Assembly (NCBI RefSeq): GCF_001426085.1
Contig: NZ_LMRR01000045.1
Span: 170,737 to 234,736 of the forward strand
DNA from: Rhodococcus sp. Leaf278
GTDB taxonomy: Bacteria; Actinomycetota; Actinomycetes; Mycobacteriales; Mycobacteriaceae
DNA: 64,000 nt
Direction of reading: 5' to 3'
Shown: one piece after another, positions 56,965 through 64,000 of the stretch
How positions within the stretch are numbered: position 1 is the stretch's first letter
How the letters are laid out: every line of letters begins with the position of its first letter
Position numbers and translations under genes: made by a program
The notes under the pieces: generated by a model
Seen by the model: only the letters and a program-made list of their open reading frames with translations
Told to the model about the DNA's origin: nothing
The model's database searches: none

Positions 56965-57987
56965 ATGAGTCATAGCTCTCGTTACCTGCTGACGACCTTC
57001 GCCGCCGTGGGAGCACTTCTTCTCACCGCGTGCGGCGGTGGATCGAGTGACGTCGTCGGCGGCGGATCGGACACCGCCAGCGGTCCCGCATTGACCCTGG
57101 TGGGATACGCCGTCCCCAAGAACGGTTGGGACGCAATCGGTCCCGCTTTTGCAGCCACCGAGAATGGTGAGGGCACCGCCATCAACGCCGACTACGGTGC
57201 CTCGGGCAACCAGTCCCGCAAGGTGGCCGACGGCGCACCCGCCGACATCGTGAATTTTTCGGTCGAACCGGATATCACTCGACTCGTGAAGGCCGGAAAG
57301 GTCGACGAGGACTGGAACCAGAATGCCTACGGCGGCGTGCCGTTCGGTTCTGTGGTCACCATCGTCGTGCGTGAGGGCAACCCGAAGAACATTCGTACCT
57401 GGGACGACCTGATAAAGCCCGACGTTCAGGTCATCAGCCCCAGTCCACTCAGCTCCGGCTCGGCCAAGTGGAATCTTCTCGCTCCGTACGCGGCGAAGAG
57501 CAACGGCGGCCAGGACAAGCAGGCCGGTCTCGATTTCGTTCGTACCCTCGTCTCCGATCATTTCCCGGTTCAGCCCGAATCCGGCCGCGCGGCAACAGAA
57601 GCCTTCCTGCAGGGGCAGGGCGATGCGCTGCTCAGCTACGAGAACGAGGCACTTCTCATCGAGCAGCAGGGTCAGCAGGTGGAGCACGTGGACGTTCCTG
57701 TCACGTTCCGCATCGACAATCCGGTGGCAGTGATCAACAGCAGTGCCAACCTCGATCGGGCCAATGCGCTGAACGATTTCATCTACACCGACGAGGGACA
57801 GAAAATCTGGGCCGAGGCAGGCTTCCGCCCGACGAACCCGGACATCGCCTCGGAGTACTCCGACAAGTTCTTCACTCCCGAAAAGCTCTACACCATCGAT
57901 GATCTCGGCGGCTGGACTCAGGTCGACACCGATCTGTTCGGCGACAACGGCGCAATCGCGACGATCTATCAGGAAAGTACTCGGTAG
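56965..57987 (+). CDS. subI: Sulfate ABC transporter substrate-binding lipoprotein
   Basis: Binds sulfate outside the membrane for CysTWA. A lipoprotein signal (SRYLLTTFAAVGALLLTAC, lipid Cys in LTAC) is followed by a Gly/Ser linker and a periplasmic-binding fold with the sulfate-family motifs (NADYGASGNQSRKVADGAPADIVNFS; ISPSPLSSGSAKWNLLAPYA). ATG 56965 is preferred because AAAGG lies 10 nt upstream; ATG 56947 has no ribosome-binding site. The product has 340 residues and is the first gene of subI-cysT-cysW-cysA. Confidence 0.94.
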   Translation: MSHSSRYLLTTFAAVGALLLTACGGGSSDVVGGGSDTASGPALTLVGYAVPKNGWDAIGPAFAATENGEGTAINADYGASGNQSRKVADGAPADIVNFSVEPDITRLVKAGKVDEDWNQNAYGGVPFGSVVTIVVREGNPKNIRTWDDLIKPDVQVISPSPLSSGSAKWNLLAPYAAKSNGGQDKQAGLDFVRTLVSDHFPVQPESGRAATEAFLQGQGDALLSYENEALLIEQQGQQVEHVDVPVTFRIDNPVAVINSSANLDRANALNDFIYTDEGQKIWAEAGFRPTNPDIASEYSDKFFTPEKLYTIDDLGGWTQVDTDLFGDNGAIATIYQESTR

Positions 57988-57993
57988 AAATCG

Positions 57994-58887
57994 ATGTCAT
58001 CTTCGACCACCGAAGCCGCAGCTGCGGGTTCGCCCGTCCCTCCCGGCACGAGACCTCGGTATCGTGCCGGGCGGGAAGGCCGAAAGTTCAGGGGCCCCGG
58101 GTCGGTGGGACCACTCGGCCTCGGGGTCGCCGTGCTGTGGCTCAGCGTCATCGTGTTGCTTCCGCTGGCCGCGTTGACGGTTCAGTCTTTCGACGCCGGC
58201 CTTGCCGGATTCTGGGACGCGATCACCGAATCCCGGGCCATTGCCACGTTCAAGGTGACGCTGGTCGTCTCCGTCGCGGCCGCAGTGATCAATCTGTTCC
58301 TGGGCACCCTCATCGCGTGGGTCCTCGTTCGGGACGAGTTCCCGGGTAAACGATTCGTCAACGCCCTGATCGATCTGCCGTTCGCACTGCCGACCATCGT
58401 GGCCAGTTTGGTGTTGTTGTCTCTGTACGGCCCGGCCAGTCCGATCGGGTTGGTGTTCAACGCAACCAAGCCCGCGGTCGTCGTTGCGCTGCTGTTCGTC
58501 ACATTGCCGTTCGTGGTGCGCGCGGTGCAACCGGTGTTGATCGAGTTGGACAAGGACGTCGAGGAGGCGGCCGCGTCGCTCGGAGCCAACAACTGGACGA
58601 TCTTCCGGCGCATCGTTCTGCCCGTGCTGCTCCCCGCGGTGCTGTCGGGCGGGGGCCTTGCCTTCGCGCGCGCGATCGGCGAGTTCGGGTCGGTGGTGCT
58701 CATCGGCGGCAACATCCCCGACGACACCCAGGTTGCCTCGCAGTACATTCGCGAGCTGATCGAATACGACCGGCCGATCGACGCCGCGGCTATCTCGGTG
58801 GTGTTGTTGGCTATTGCATTCGCTGTGCTGTTCGTGCTTCGCATCATCGGTAACCGCCTGGCGAGACGGGAGGAGCAGCTCTCGTGA
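57994..58887 (+). CDS. cysT: Sulfate ABC transporter permease CysT
   Basis: A 297-residue inner-membrane permease with six hydrophobic segments and the EAA loop ([25 protein letters not shown]) that contacts the CysA ATPase. [20 protein letters not shown] is typical of CysT/CysU. It begins 6 nt after subI with an ATG start and overlaps cysW by 4 nt. The N-terminal 30 residues are Pro/Arg-rich and cytoplasmic. Confidence 0.94.
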   Translation: MSSSTTEAAAAGSPVPPGTRPRYRAGREGRKFRGPGSVGPLGLGVAVLWLSVIVLLPLAALTVQSFDAGLAGFWDAITESRAIATFKVTLVVSVAAAVINLFLGTLIAWVLVRDEFPGKRFVNALIDLPFALPTIVASLVLLSLYGPASPIGLVFNATKPAVVVALLFVTLPFVVRAVQPVLIELDKDVEEAAASLGANNWTIFRRIVLPVLLPAVLSGGGLAFARAIGEFGSVVLIGGNIPDDTQVASQYIRELIEYDRPIDAAAISVVLLAIAFAVLFVLRIIGNRLARREEQLS

Positions 58888-59684
58888 AGATCAGCCTTCC
58901 CGTAAAACTGTCGCTGCGCCTGATTGCGTTGATCTATCTCGCTGTACTCGTGCTCTTTCCGCTCGCTGCCATCCTGTACCGAACGTTCGAAGACGGCGTC
59001 GTGTCGTTCTTCGAGCAGATCACCACTCCCGCGGCACAATCGGCCTTGCAACTGTCGCTGTTGATCGTTGCCATCGTGGTACCGATCAACGTCGTCTTCG
59101 GTGTGGTCACCGCGCTGGCGTTGGTACGAGGGCGGTTCCGCGGCAAAGGCGTGCTCGAGGCGATCGTCGATCTGCCGTTCGCGGTGTCGCCCATCATCAC
59201 CGGTGTCGCGCTGATTCTTCTCTGGGGTGCCAACGGGTGGTTCGGAGGCGTCGAAAGTCTCGGCTTCAAGGTGATTTTCGCGCTTCCCGGCATGGTCATA
59301 GCCACTATTTTCGTGACTCTTCCGTTCGTCGTACGCGAAGTCGAACCGGTGCTGTACGAGATAGGCGAAGAGCAGGAAGAAGCAGCATCGACCTTGGGTG
59401 CAAGCTCCTGGCAGACGTTCTGGCGCATCACCCTTCCGGCGATCCGGTGGGGCCTGACCTACGGCGTCGTGCTCACCGTCGCACGTTCTCTCGGCGAGTT
59501 CGGTGCGGTCATCATGGTCTCGACCAACTTGCCCGGAATCTCGCAAACACTGACTTTGCTGGTCAATTCACGGTACGAGGACTTCAATCAACAGGGCGCG
59601 TACGCCGCGTCCACGCTGCTGATGACGATCGCCGTCATCGTGCTGTTGCTGATGACGGTTCTCGACAAGAAGAGGACGAAGTAA
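58884..59684 (+). CDS. cysW: Sulfate ABC transporter permease CysW
   Basis: A 266-residue second permease with [27 protein letters not shown] and the EAA loop ([27 protein letters not shown]). It pairs with CysT to form the sulfate channel. The GTG start overlaps the cysT stop codon, and its TAA overlaps the cysA ATG (TAATG), giving tight translational coupling. Confidence 0.94.
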   Translation: MKISLPVKLSLRLIALIYLAVLVLFPLAAILYRTFEDGVVSFFEQITTPAAQSALQLSLLIVAIVVPINVVFGVVTALALVRGRFRGKGVLEAIVDLPFAVSPIITGVALILLWGANGWFGGVESLGFKVIFALPGMVIATIFVTLPFVVREVEPVLYEIGEEQEEAASTLGASSWQTFWRITLPAIRWGLTYGVVLTVARSLGEFGAVIMVSTNLPGISQTLTLLVNSRYEDFNQQGAYAASTLLMTIAVIVLLLMTVLDKKRTK

Positions 59685-60733
59685 TGACCGAGAAATCGTC
59701 CGAGATCGAGATCTCCGTCGTCGGTGCCAACAAGCACTACGGCGATTTCGCTGCTCTCGACAACGTCAGCATCGACATCCCCAAGGGCTCGTTGACGGCG
59801 CTGCTCGGCCCCAGCGGCTCGGGTAAGTCCACCTTGCTGCGCTCGATCGCCGGCCTCGAACAGCTCGATTCCGGTCGGGTGGTGCTCGCCGGCCAGGACG
59901 TGACATGGGTCAGCCCGCAGCGCCGCGAGATCGGCTTCGTCTTTCAGCACTATGCGGCGTTCAAGCACCTCACAGTGCGAGACAACGTGGCGTTCGGTCT
60001 GCAGATCCGCAAGCGCCCCAAGGCCGAGATCGCCAAGAAGGTCGACGAGCTGCTCGAGATCGTCGGGCTGGCGGGCTTTCAGAGTCGTTACCCGGCGCAG
60101 CTTTCCGGTGGACAGCGGCAGCGTATGGCGCTGGCTCGCGCTCTCGCGGTGGACCCGCAGGTGCTGCTCCTCGACGAGCCCTTCGGTGCGCTGGACGCGA
60201 AGGTGCGCGCCGATCTACGTACGTGGCTGCGTCGCCTGCACGACGAGGTGCACGTCACCACGGTTCTGGTCACCCACGACCAGGAGGAGGCCCTCGACGT
60301 CGCGGATCGGATCGCGGTGCTCAACAAGGGTCGAATCGAGCAGGTCGGCAGCCCGGAGGATCTGTACGACAGACCGGCCAACAACTTCGTCATGTCGTTC
60401 CTGGGGCAGGTGGCCAAGTTGAACGGACTTCTGGTGCGCCCGCACGACATTCGCGTCGGGCGTGATCCGTCGTTGGCGCAGGCCCAGGCCAGCGGTACTG
60501 CAGAATCGGCCGGCGTGACGCGTGCCGTGGTCGAGCGCGTGGTGCATCTCGGTTTCGAGGTGAAGGTCGAGCTGAAGAACGCGGCGACCGGTGAACTGTT
60601 CGCCGCGCAGATCACCCGAGGCGACAGTGAAGCACTCGGACTTCGCGAGGGCGAGACCGTCTACGTGCGAGCGACTCGGGTGCCGACGATCGCCGACGCC
60701 ACCGATGTGGATCGGGCAACGGCCGAGTCGTAG
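59684..60733 (+). CDS. cysA: Sulfate ABC transporter ATPase CysA
   Basis: A 349-residue ATPase: Walker [10 protein letters not shown], signature [15 protein letters not shown], Walker [13 protein letters not shown], switch His in [10 protein letters not shown], then a TOBE-like regulatory domain ([14 protein letters not shown]). It energises sulfate import through CysTW. The ATG shares one base with the cysW stop codon. The last 73 nt overlap the 3' end of the convergent chelatase gene. Confidence 0.95.
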   Translation: MTEKSSEIEISVVGANKHYGDFAALDNVSIDIPKGSLTALLGPSGSGKSTLLRSIAGLEQLDSGRVVLAGQDVTWVSPQRREIGFVFQHYAAFKHLTVRDNVAFGLQIRKRPKAEIAKKVDELLEIVGLAGFQSRYPAQLSGGQRQRMALARALAVDPQVLLLDEPFGALDAKVRADLRTWLRRLHDEVHVTTVLVTHDQEEALDVADRIAVLNKGRIEQVGSPEDLYDRPANNFVMSFLGQVAKLNGLLVRPHDIRVGRDPSLAQAQASGTAESAGVTRAVVERVVHLGFEVKVELKNAATGELFAAQITRGDSEALGLREGETVYVRATRVPTIADATDVDRATAES

Positions 60734-61434
60734 CGACGCGATACCAGCTCGGCCAGAGCTGGGTGAGCTCCGATCACGTCGGCGTGCACCACGTCCGGTC
60801 GATCCGACAGTGATGCTTCGATCCGGTCGGTGAGCAGTCCCGGGGCCAGGAACCACGGTGCCACGACGATGCGAGTGGCACCCATCGTGCGCAACTGCGC
60901 GACGGCGTCGTCAGGAGACGGCTCGACTGACGTTGCGAAACAGGTGATGGCCCCGGCCCAGCTTGTCCCGGCGAGCAATTTCTGGGCTACCACTCGGGTT
61001 CGCTGATTCGCCGCTGCCACCGAGGATCCGACCGCAGCCAATGCGATACCCACGGTCGGATCCTCAAGTGCCACATCGGTATCGAGGATGCGGTCGCGGA
61101 CCGCCTCGATCAGCAGGTTGTCGTCGCCGAGCACGTCGGCCTGCACGATCGACGCATGTGCATGTCTGGTGCGTGCGTCGGCCAGTAGCTCCGGGAGGTC
61201 GACCTTTGCATGAAAAGCCTTGCCCAGCAACAACGGGACGCACACGATGCGCGTGTGTCCGTCGTCGACCACCGAGTCGACGACGTGCCCGACGCCGGGC
61301 TCGGTGAGGTCCAGGAACGCGACGCGGACGTCCAGATCGGGTCGCCGTCGACGCAGGACGTCGACGGCGCGCAGGACCGTTGTGCTCGAGCGCGGGTCAC
61401 GACTGCCGTGGGCAACCGCGATCAGTGCGGTCAC
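60661..61434 (-). CDS. CbiX/SirB-like sirohydrochlorin chelatase
   Basis: A 257-residue protein built of two chelatase halves: [24 protein letters not shown] with the metal-binding His, VVCVPLLLG-type segment ([22 protein letters not shown]), then a second half with [18 protein letters not shown] and [16 protein letters not shown]. It inserts Fe2+ (or Co2+) into sirohydrochlorin. Next to cysN/D/H it most likely makes siroheme for sulfite reductase. The GTG start overlaps the cysN stop codon (GTGA). Its 3' end overlaps cysA by 73 nt, an unusually long convergent overlap. Confidence 0.88.
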   Translation of the reverse strand: MTALIAVAHGSRDPRSSTTVLRAVDVLRRRRPDLDVRVAFLDLTEPGVGHVVDSVVDDGHTRIVCVPLLLGKAFHAKVDLPELLADARTRHAHASIVQADVLGDDNLLIEAVRDRILDTDVALEDPTVGIALAAVGSSVAAANQRTRVVAQKLLAGTSWAGAITCFATSVEPSPDDAVAQLRTMGATRIVVAPWFLAPGLLTDRIEASLSDRPDVVHADVIGAHPALAELVSRRYDSAVARSTSVASAIVGTRVART

Positions 61435-62735
61435 GCCGGAACTGCCGACCCCAGCTCGACTGCAGCCAGAGCGTTGCCGACGAGCCCGGCGGCCAGTGTG
61501 TTGCCGCCTGCGGGATCGATGAGCAAGAAGCTGCCCGTGTGCCGGTTGACGGCGTAGTCGTCCGCCACGATCGGTTCGGCCACCCGCACCGAGATGCGGC
61601 CGATCTCGTTGAGCTCCAACGATTCCGGGCTTTCCTGTGCGGTGAGCTGCTGTTCGTCGAACCGCTCGATCAGAGTCCCGACGATGGCCTGGGTGGTGCG
61701 GGTTCCGTGCTTGAGCAACAGGCGAGCGCCTGGGCGAAGCGGCTTCTCCGCGAGCCAGCACACGGTGGCCTCGAAATCGCCGATCGGCTCGGGTGCGTCC
61801 TGCGGGGAGGCGATGGTGTCGCCGCGCGAGACGTCGACGTCGTCGGCGAGGACGAGTGTGACACTGCGTCCAGCGTGAGCCGTGCGCAATTCGCCGTCCG
61901 CAGTATCGATGCGCTCGACCGTGGTTCTGGTACCGGAGGGCAGAATGACGACCTCGTCGCCGACGTCCACGGTGCCTGCAGCGACTTGCCCGGCGTACCC
62001 GCGATAGTCGGGGAAGTCGGCTGTGCGAGGCCGGATCACGTACTGCACAGGGAAACGAAGACCGACCCGGTGCGGTTCGGCGTCGACCGGTACCGACTCG
62101 AGGTGTTCGATGAGGGTGGGTCCGTCGTAGTACGGGGTCTTGTCGGACTTCACCGCGACGTTGTCACCGTGCAGTGCGGACACCGGAATTTCGATGACGT
62201 CCTCGGTGGACCAGCCGAGCGAGGAGGTCAGCGAATTGAACTCTGCCGAGATCTCGGCGAAGACGGTCGCAGGGTCCTCGACCAGATCGATCTTGTTGAC
62301 GGCGAGCACCAGGCGCGGAACGCCGAGGAGGGCCAGAACCGCTGCATGCCTTCGGGTCTGAGTGATCACGCCTTTGCGGGCGTCGACGAGCAGGATGACC
62401 AACTGTGCCGTCGACGCGCCCGAGACGGTGTTGCGGGTGTACTGCACATGGCCGGGGGTGTCGGCCAGAACGAAGGAGCGATTGGGCGTCGCGAAGTAGC
62501 GGTAGGCAACGTCGATCGTGATGCCCTGTTCGCGCTCGGCACGCAGGCCGTCGACGAGCAGCGACAGATCGGGAGTGGACAATCCTTTGTCCACCGAGGC
62601 CCGAGTGACGGCATCGATCTGGTCTGCCAGAACGGATTTGGTGTCGTACAACAGCCGTCCGACCAGGGTCGACTTGCCGTCGTCAACGCTGCCTGCGGTG
62701 GCGAGGCGAAGAAGCTGCGTTCCTGTGCTGCTCAT
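61431..62735 (-). CDS. cysN: Sulfate adenylyltransferase subunit 1 (GTPase)
   Basis: GTPase that drives APS formation with CysD. The 434 residues contain the P-loop TAGSVDDGKSTLVGRLLYD, EREQGITIDVAYRYF, ADTPGHVQYTRN, NKIDLVED, and two EF-Tu-like beta-barrel domains. It ends after the barrels, so the APS kinase (CysC) domain fused in M. tuberculosis CysNC is absent. ATG 62735 shares one base with the cysD stop codon (TGATG). Confidence 0.95.
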   Translation of the reverse strand: MSSTGTQLLRLATAGSVDDGKSTLVGRLLYDTKSVLADQIDAVTRASVDKGLSTPDLSLLVDGLRAEREQGITIDVAYRYFATPNRSFVLADTPGHVQYTRNTVSGASTAQLVILLVDARKGVITQTRRHAAVLALLGVPRLVLAVNKIDLVEDPATVFAEISAEFNSLTSSLGWSTEDVIEIPVSALHGDNVAVKSDKTPYYDGPTLIEHLESVPVDAEPHRVGLRFPVQYVIRPRTADFPDYRGYAGQVAAGTVDVGDEVVILPSGTRTTVERIDTADGELRTAHAGRSVTLVLADDVDVSRGDTIASPQDAPEPIGDFEATVCWLAEKPLRPGARLLLKHGTRTTQAIVGTLIERFDEQQLTAQESPESLELNEIGRISVRVAEPIVADDYAVNRHTGSFLLIDPAGGNTLAAGLVGNALAAVELGSAVPA

Positions 62736-63679
62736 CAGAAGTATCCTTCTCGTTTGCGATCTTCCATGGCAGCCTCGGACACGCGGTCGTCGCCGCGAGT
62801 GGCTCCGCGTTCGGTCAGCCTGGACGCGGCGACCTCGGCGAGAATCGCTTGGTTGTCGGCGGCCTCGGACAGCACGGCACCGGTGGTGGATCCGTCGCCG
62901 ACGGTGCGGTAGCGCACCGACAGGGTCTGCAGCTCTTCGCCCTCGGCCGGTCCGCCCCACACTCCCGGGGTCATCCACATGCCGTCGCGCTGGTACACGG
63001 GGCGCTGGTGGGCGTAGTAGATGCTCGCCAATTCCACATCGTCGCGGGCGATGTAGCGCCAGATGTCGAGTTCGGTGAAGTTGCTGAGCGGGAACACGCG
63101 TACCTGCTCACCCGGTGAATGCCTGCCGTTGTACAGGTTCCACAATTCGGGACGCTGCTTCTTGGGCTCCCACTGGCCGAATGCGTTGCGCAACGAAAAG
63201 ATTCGCTCCTTCGCGCGGGCTCGCTCCTCGTCGCGTCGGGCACCGCCGAAGACGGCGTCGAATCGATTCTCGGAGATCGCGTCGAGAAGCGGCACGGTCT
63301 GCAACGGGTTGCGGATGCCGTCGGGGCGCTCGGTGAGACGCCCGTCGGCGAGGTACTCCTCGACGCTGGCCACGTGCAGGCGCAGGTTGTACTTCGCGAC
63401 GACGTGATCGCGGAAGTCCAGCACCTCCTGCAGGTTGTGACCGGTGTCGACGTGAAGCAGCGCGAACGGCAGTGGAGCGGGCCAGAACGCCTTGATCGCC
63501 AAATGCAGCAGAACGGTCGAGTCCTTGCCACCGGAGAACAGGATGACGGGGCGCTCGAACTCGCCCGCCACCTCGCGGAAGATATGGATGGCCTCGGATT
63601 CGAGTGCGTCGAGGGTGTCGAACCGATCTGCATCGAGATGAGTTCGACCGACGGTGGCCGAGGTGAGATCGAGTGTCAT
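62735..63679 (-). CDS. cysD: Sulfate adenylyltransferase subunit 2
   Basis: Catalytic ATP sulfurylase subunit: sulfate + ATP to APS. The 314 residues carry the PP-loop VILFSGGKDSTVLLHLA and the CysD segments HVDTGHNL, FGGARRDEERARAKERIFSLR and the C-terminal MEDRKREGYF. ATG 63679 overlaps the cysH stop codon (ATGA). It is in operon with cysH upstream and cysN downstream. Confidence 0.96.
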   Translation of the reverse strand: MTLDLTSATVGRTHLDADRFDTLDALESEAIHIFREVAGEFERPVILFSGGKDSTVLLHLAIKAFWPAPLPFALLHVDTGHNLQEVLDFRDHVVAKYNLRLHVASVEEYLADGRLTERPDGIRNPLQTVPLLDAISENRFDAVFGGARRDEERARAKERIFSLRNAFGQWEPKKQRPELWNLYNGRHSPGEQVRVFPLSNFTELDIWRYIARDDVELASIYYAHQRPVYQRDGMWMTPGVWGGPAEGEELQTLSVRYRTVGDGSTTGAVLSEAADNQAILAEVAASRLTERGATRGDDRVSEAAMEDRKREGYF

Positions 63680-64000
63680 GAGGCGTGCAACCCACATTCG
63701 GTCTTGGCCTTGCCGGCCCATCGACCGCTACGTGGGTCGGCGCCGGGGGCTGGTTTGACGGTGCATGGTGCGCACCCGATGGATGGATAGCCTTCGTCGA
63801 CGAGGGGATTGACCAGAATCGAATGTTCGTCGATGTAGGCCTGCATCTGCTCGTCCGACCACGGTGCGATCGGGTTGATCTTCACCAGGCCGAAGGCGTC
63901 GTCGAAGGAGATGAGCGGGGCGTTGGCCCGGGTGGGGGCCTCGACCCGACGGATACCGGTGACCCACGCGCTGTAGTTCGCCAGCTCCTTCTTCAAGGGC
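63676..64000 (-). CDS. cysH: Phosphoadenylyl/adenylyl-sulfate reductase, C-terminal part, 5' end beyond window
   Basis: The last 107 or so codons are present and the frame is open to the right edge. It shows WVTGIRRVEAPTRANAPL, INPIAPWSDEQMQAYI, the CxxC (GCAPC) that with an upstream Cys pair holds a 4Fe-4S cluster in APS reductases, and the catalytic ECGLH near the end. The CxxC and the missing CysC kinase both favour direct reduction of APS to sulfite. It is the first visible gene of the cysH-cysD-cysN-chelatase operon. Confidence 0.92.
   Translation of the reverse strand, partial: PLKKELANYSAWVTGIRRVEAPTRANAPLISFDDAFGLVKINPIAPWSDEQMQAYIDEHSILVNPLVDEGYPSIGCAPCTVKPAPGADPRSGRWAGKAKTECGLHAS

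Noticed and set aside
1-64000. tRNA or rRNA genes, insertion sequences, prophage genes, attachment sites
   Set aside because: No cloverleaf with a GGTTCGAATCC-type arm, no transposase or integrase motif and no phage genes were recognised in any intergenic stretch.

Overview
The window is a stretch of high-GC actinobacterial chromosome, almost certainly from a Rhodococcus-type member of the Nocardiaceae. The evidence is codon and base use, many GTG starts and tightly overlapping operons. The gene order valS-folC-DUF4233-ndk-rne-rplU-rpmA-obgE-proB ... proA-MoxR/VWA-nadD-rsfS-gpgP-octT-degV-comEA-comEC-holA-rpsT-(ATP-grasp/alpha-E/transglutaminase)-PemK-like-lepA-GH15-subI/cysTWA-cysN/D/H also parallels, as I remember it, the Mycobacterium tuberculosis Rv2448c to Rv2392 region. 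All family assignments come from reading motifs; no database search was run.

Layout. (1) 1-14102: an S9 peptidase cut by the window edge, then the housekeeping block valS to proB. (2) 14075-35492: a non-housekeeping block lying between proB and proA. It holds a Sir2 deacylase, the ectoine synthesis genes ectA-ectB-ectC (minus strand; ectA and ectB form one uninterrupted reading frame), a RecQ-type helicase, an rbsK-AraC-VOC operon, and a two-operon gene set that I read as a variant ectoine catabolism system. The catabolic set contains an ectoine-hydrolase-like M24 protein, an M20 deacetylase, class III and class I aminotransferases, an aldehyde dehydrogenase, a FAD/Fe-S dehydrogenase, a ProP-like transporter and a GntR/FCD regulator. 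Both operons carry the same operator palindrome (GATTGT-N2-ACAATC) placed over the expected transcription start. (3) 35593-53048: the housekeeping block resumes with proA and runs to lepA. (4) 53105-64000: nitronate monooxygenase, a GH15 (probable trehalase) gene, two tiny membrane-protein genes, and the sulfate uptake and assimilation genes. These are preceded by a leaderless 29-codon upstream ORF ending Cys-Cys-stop, which has the form of a cysteine attenuator.

How the parts work together. The cell can make ectoine (EctABC), take osmolytes up again (ProP-like MFS) and apparently break ectoine down to aspartate under GntR control, with proline synthesis genes (proB, proA) on both sides. In the sulfur block SubI-CysTWA imports sulfate, CysDN activates it to APS and CysH reduces APS to sulfite. 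The adjacent chelatase probably supplies siroheme for a sulfite reductase outside the window.

The most unusual sequence signals are the EctA-EctB in-frame fusion, the paired operators, a small dispersed repeat family (core TTCCGCAGGCTCCA) placed in frame inside coding sequences, often as 33-nt tandem pairs, the Cys-Cys upstream ORF, and a perfect 24-bp hairpin that carries the stop codons of two convergent genes. No tRNA, rRNA, IS element, prophage or CRISPR array was seen.
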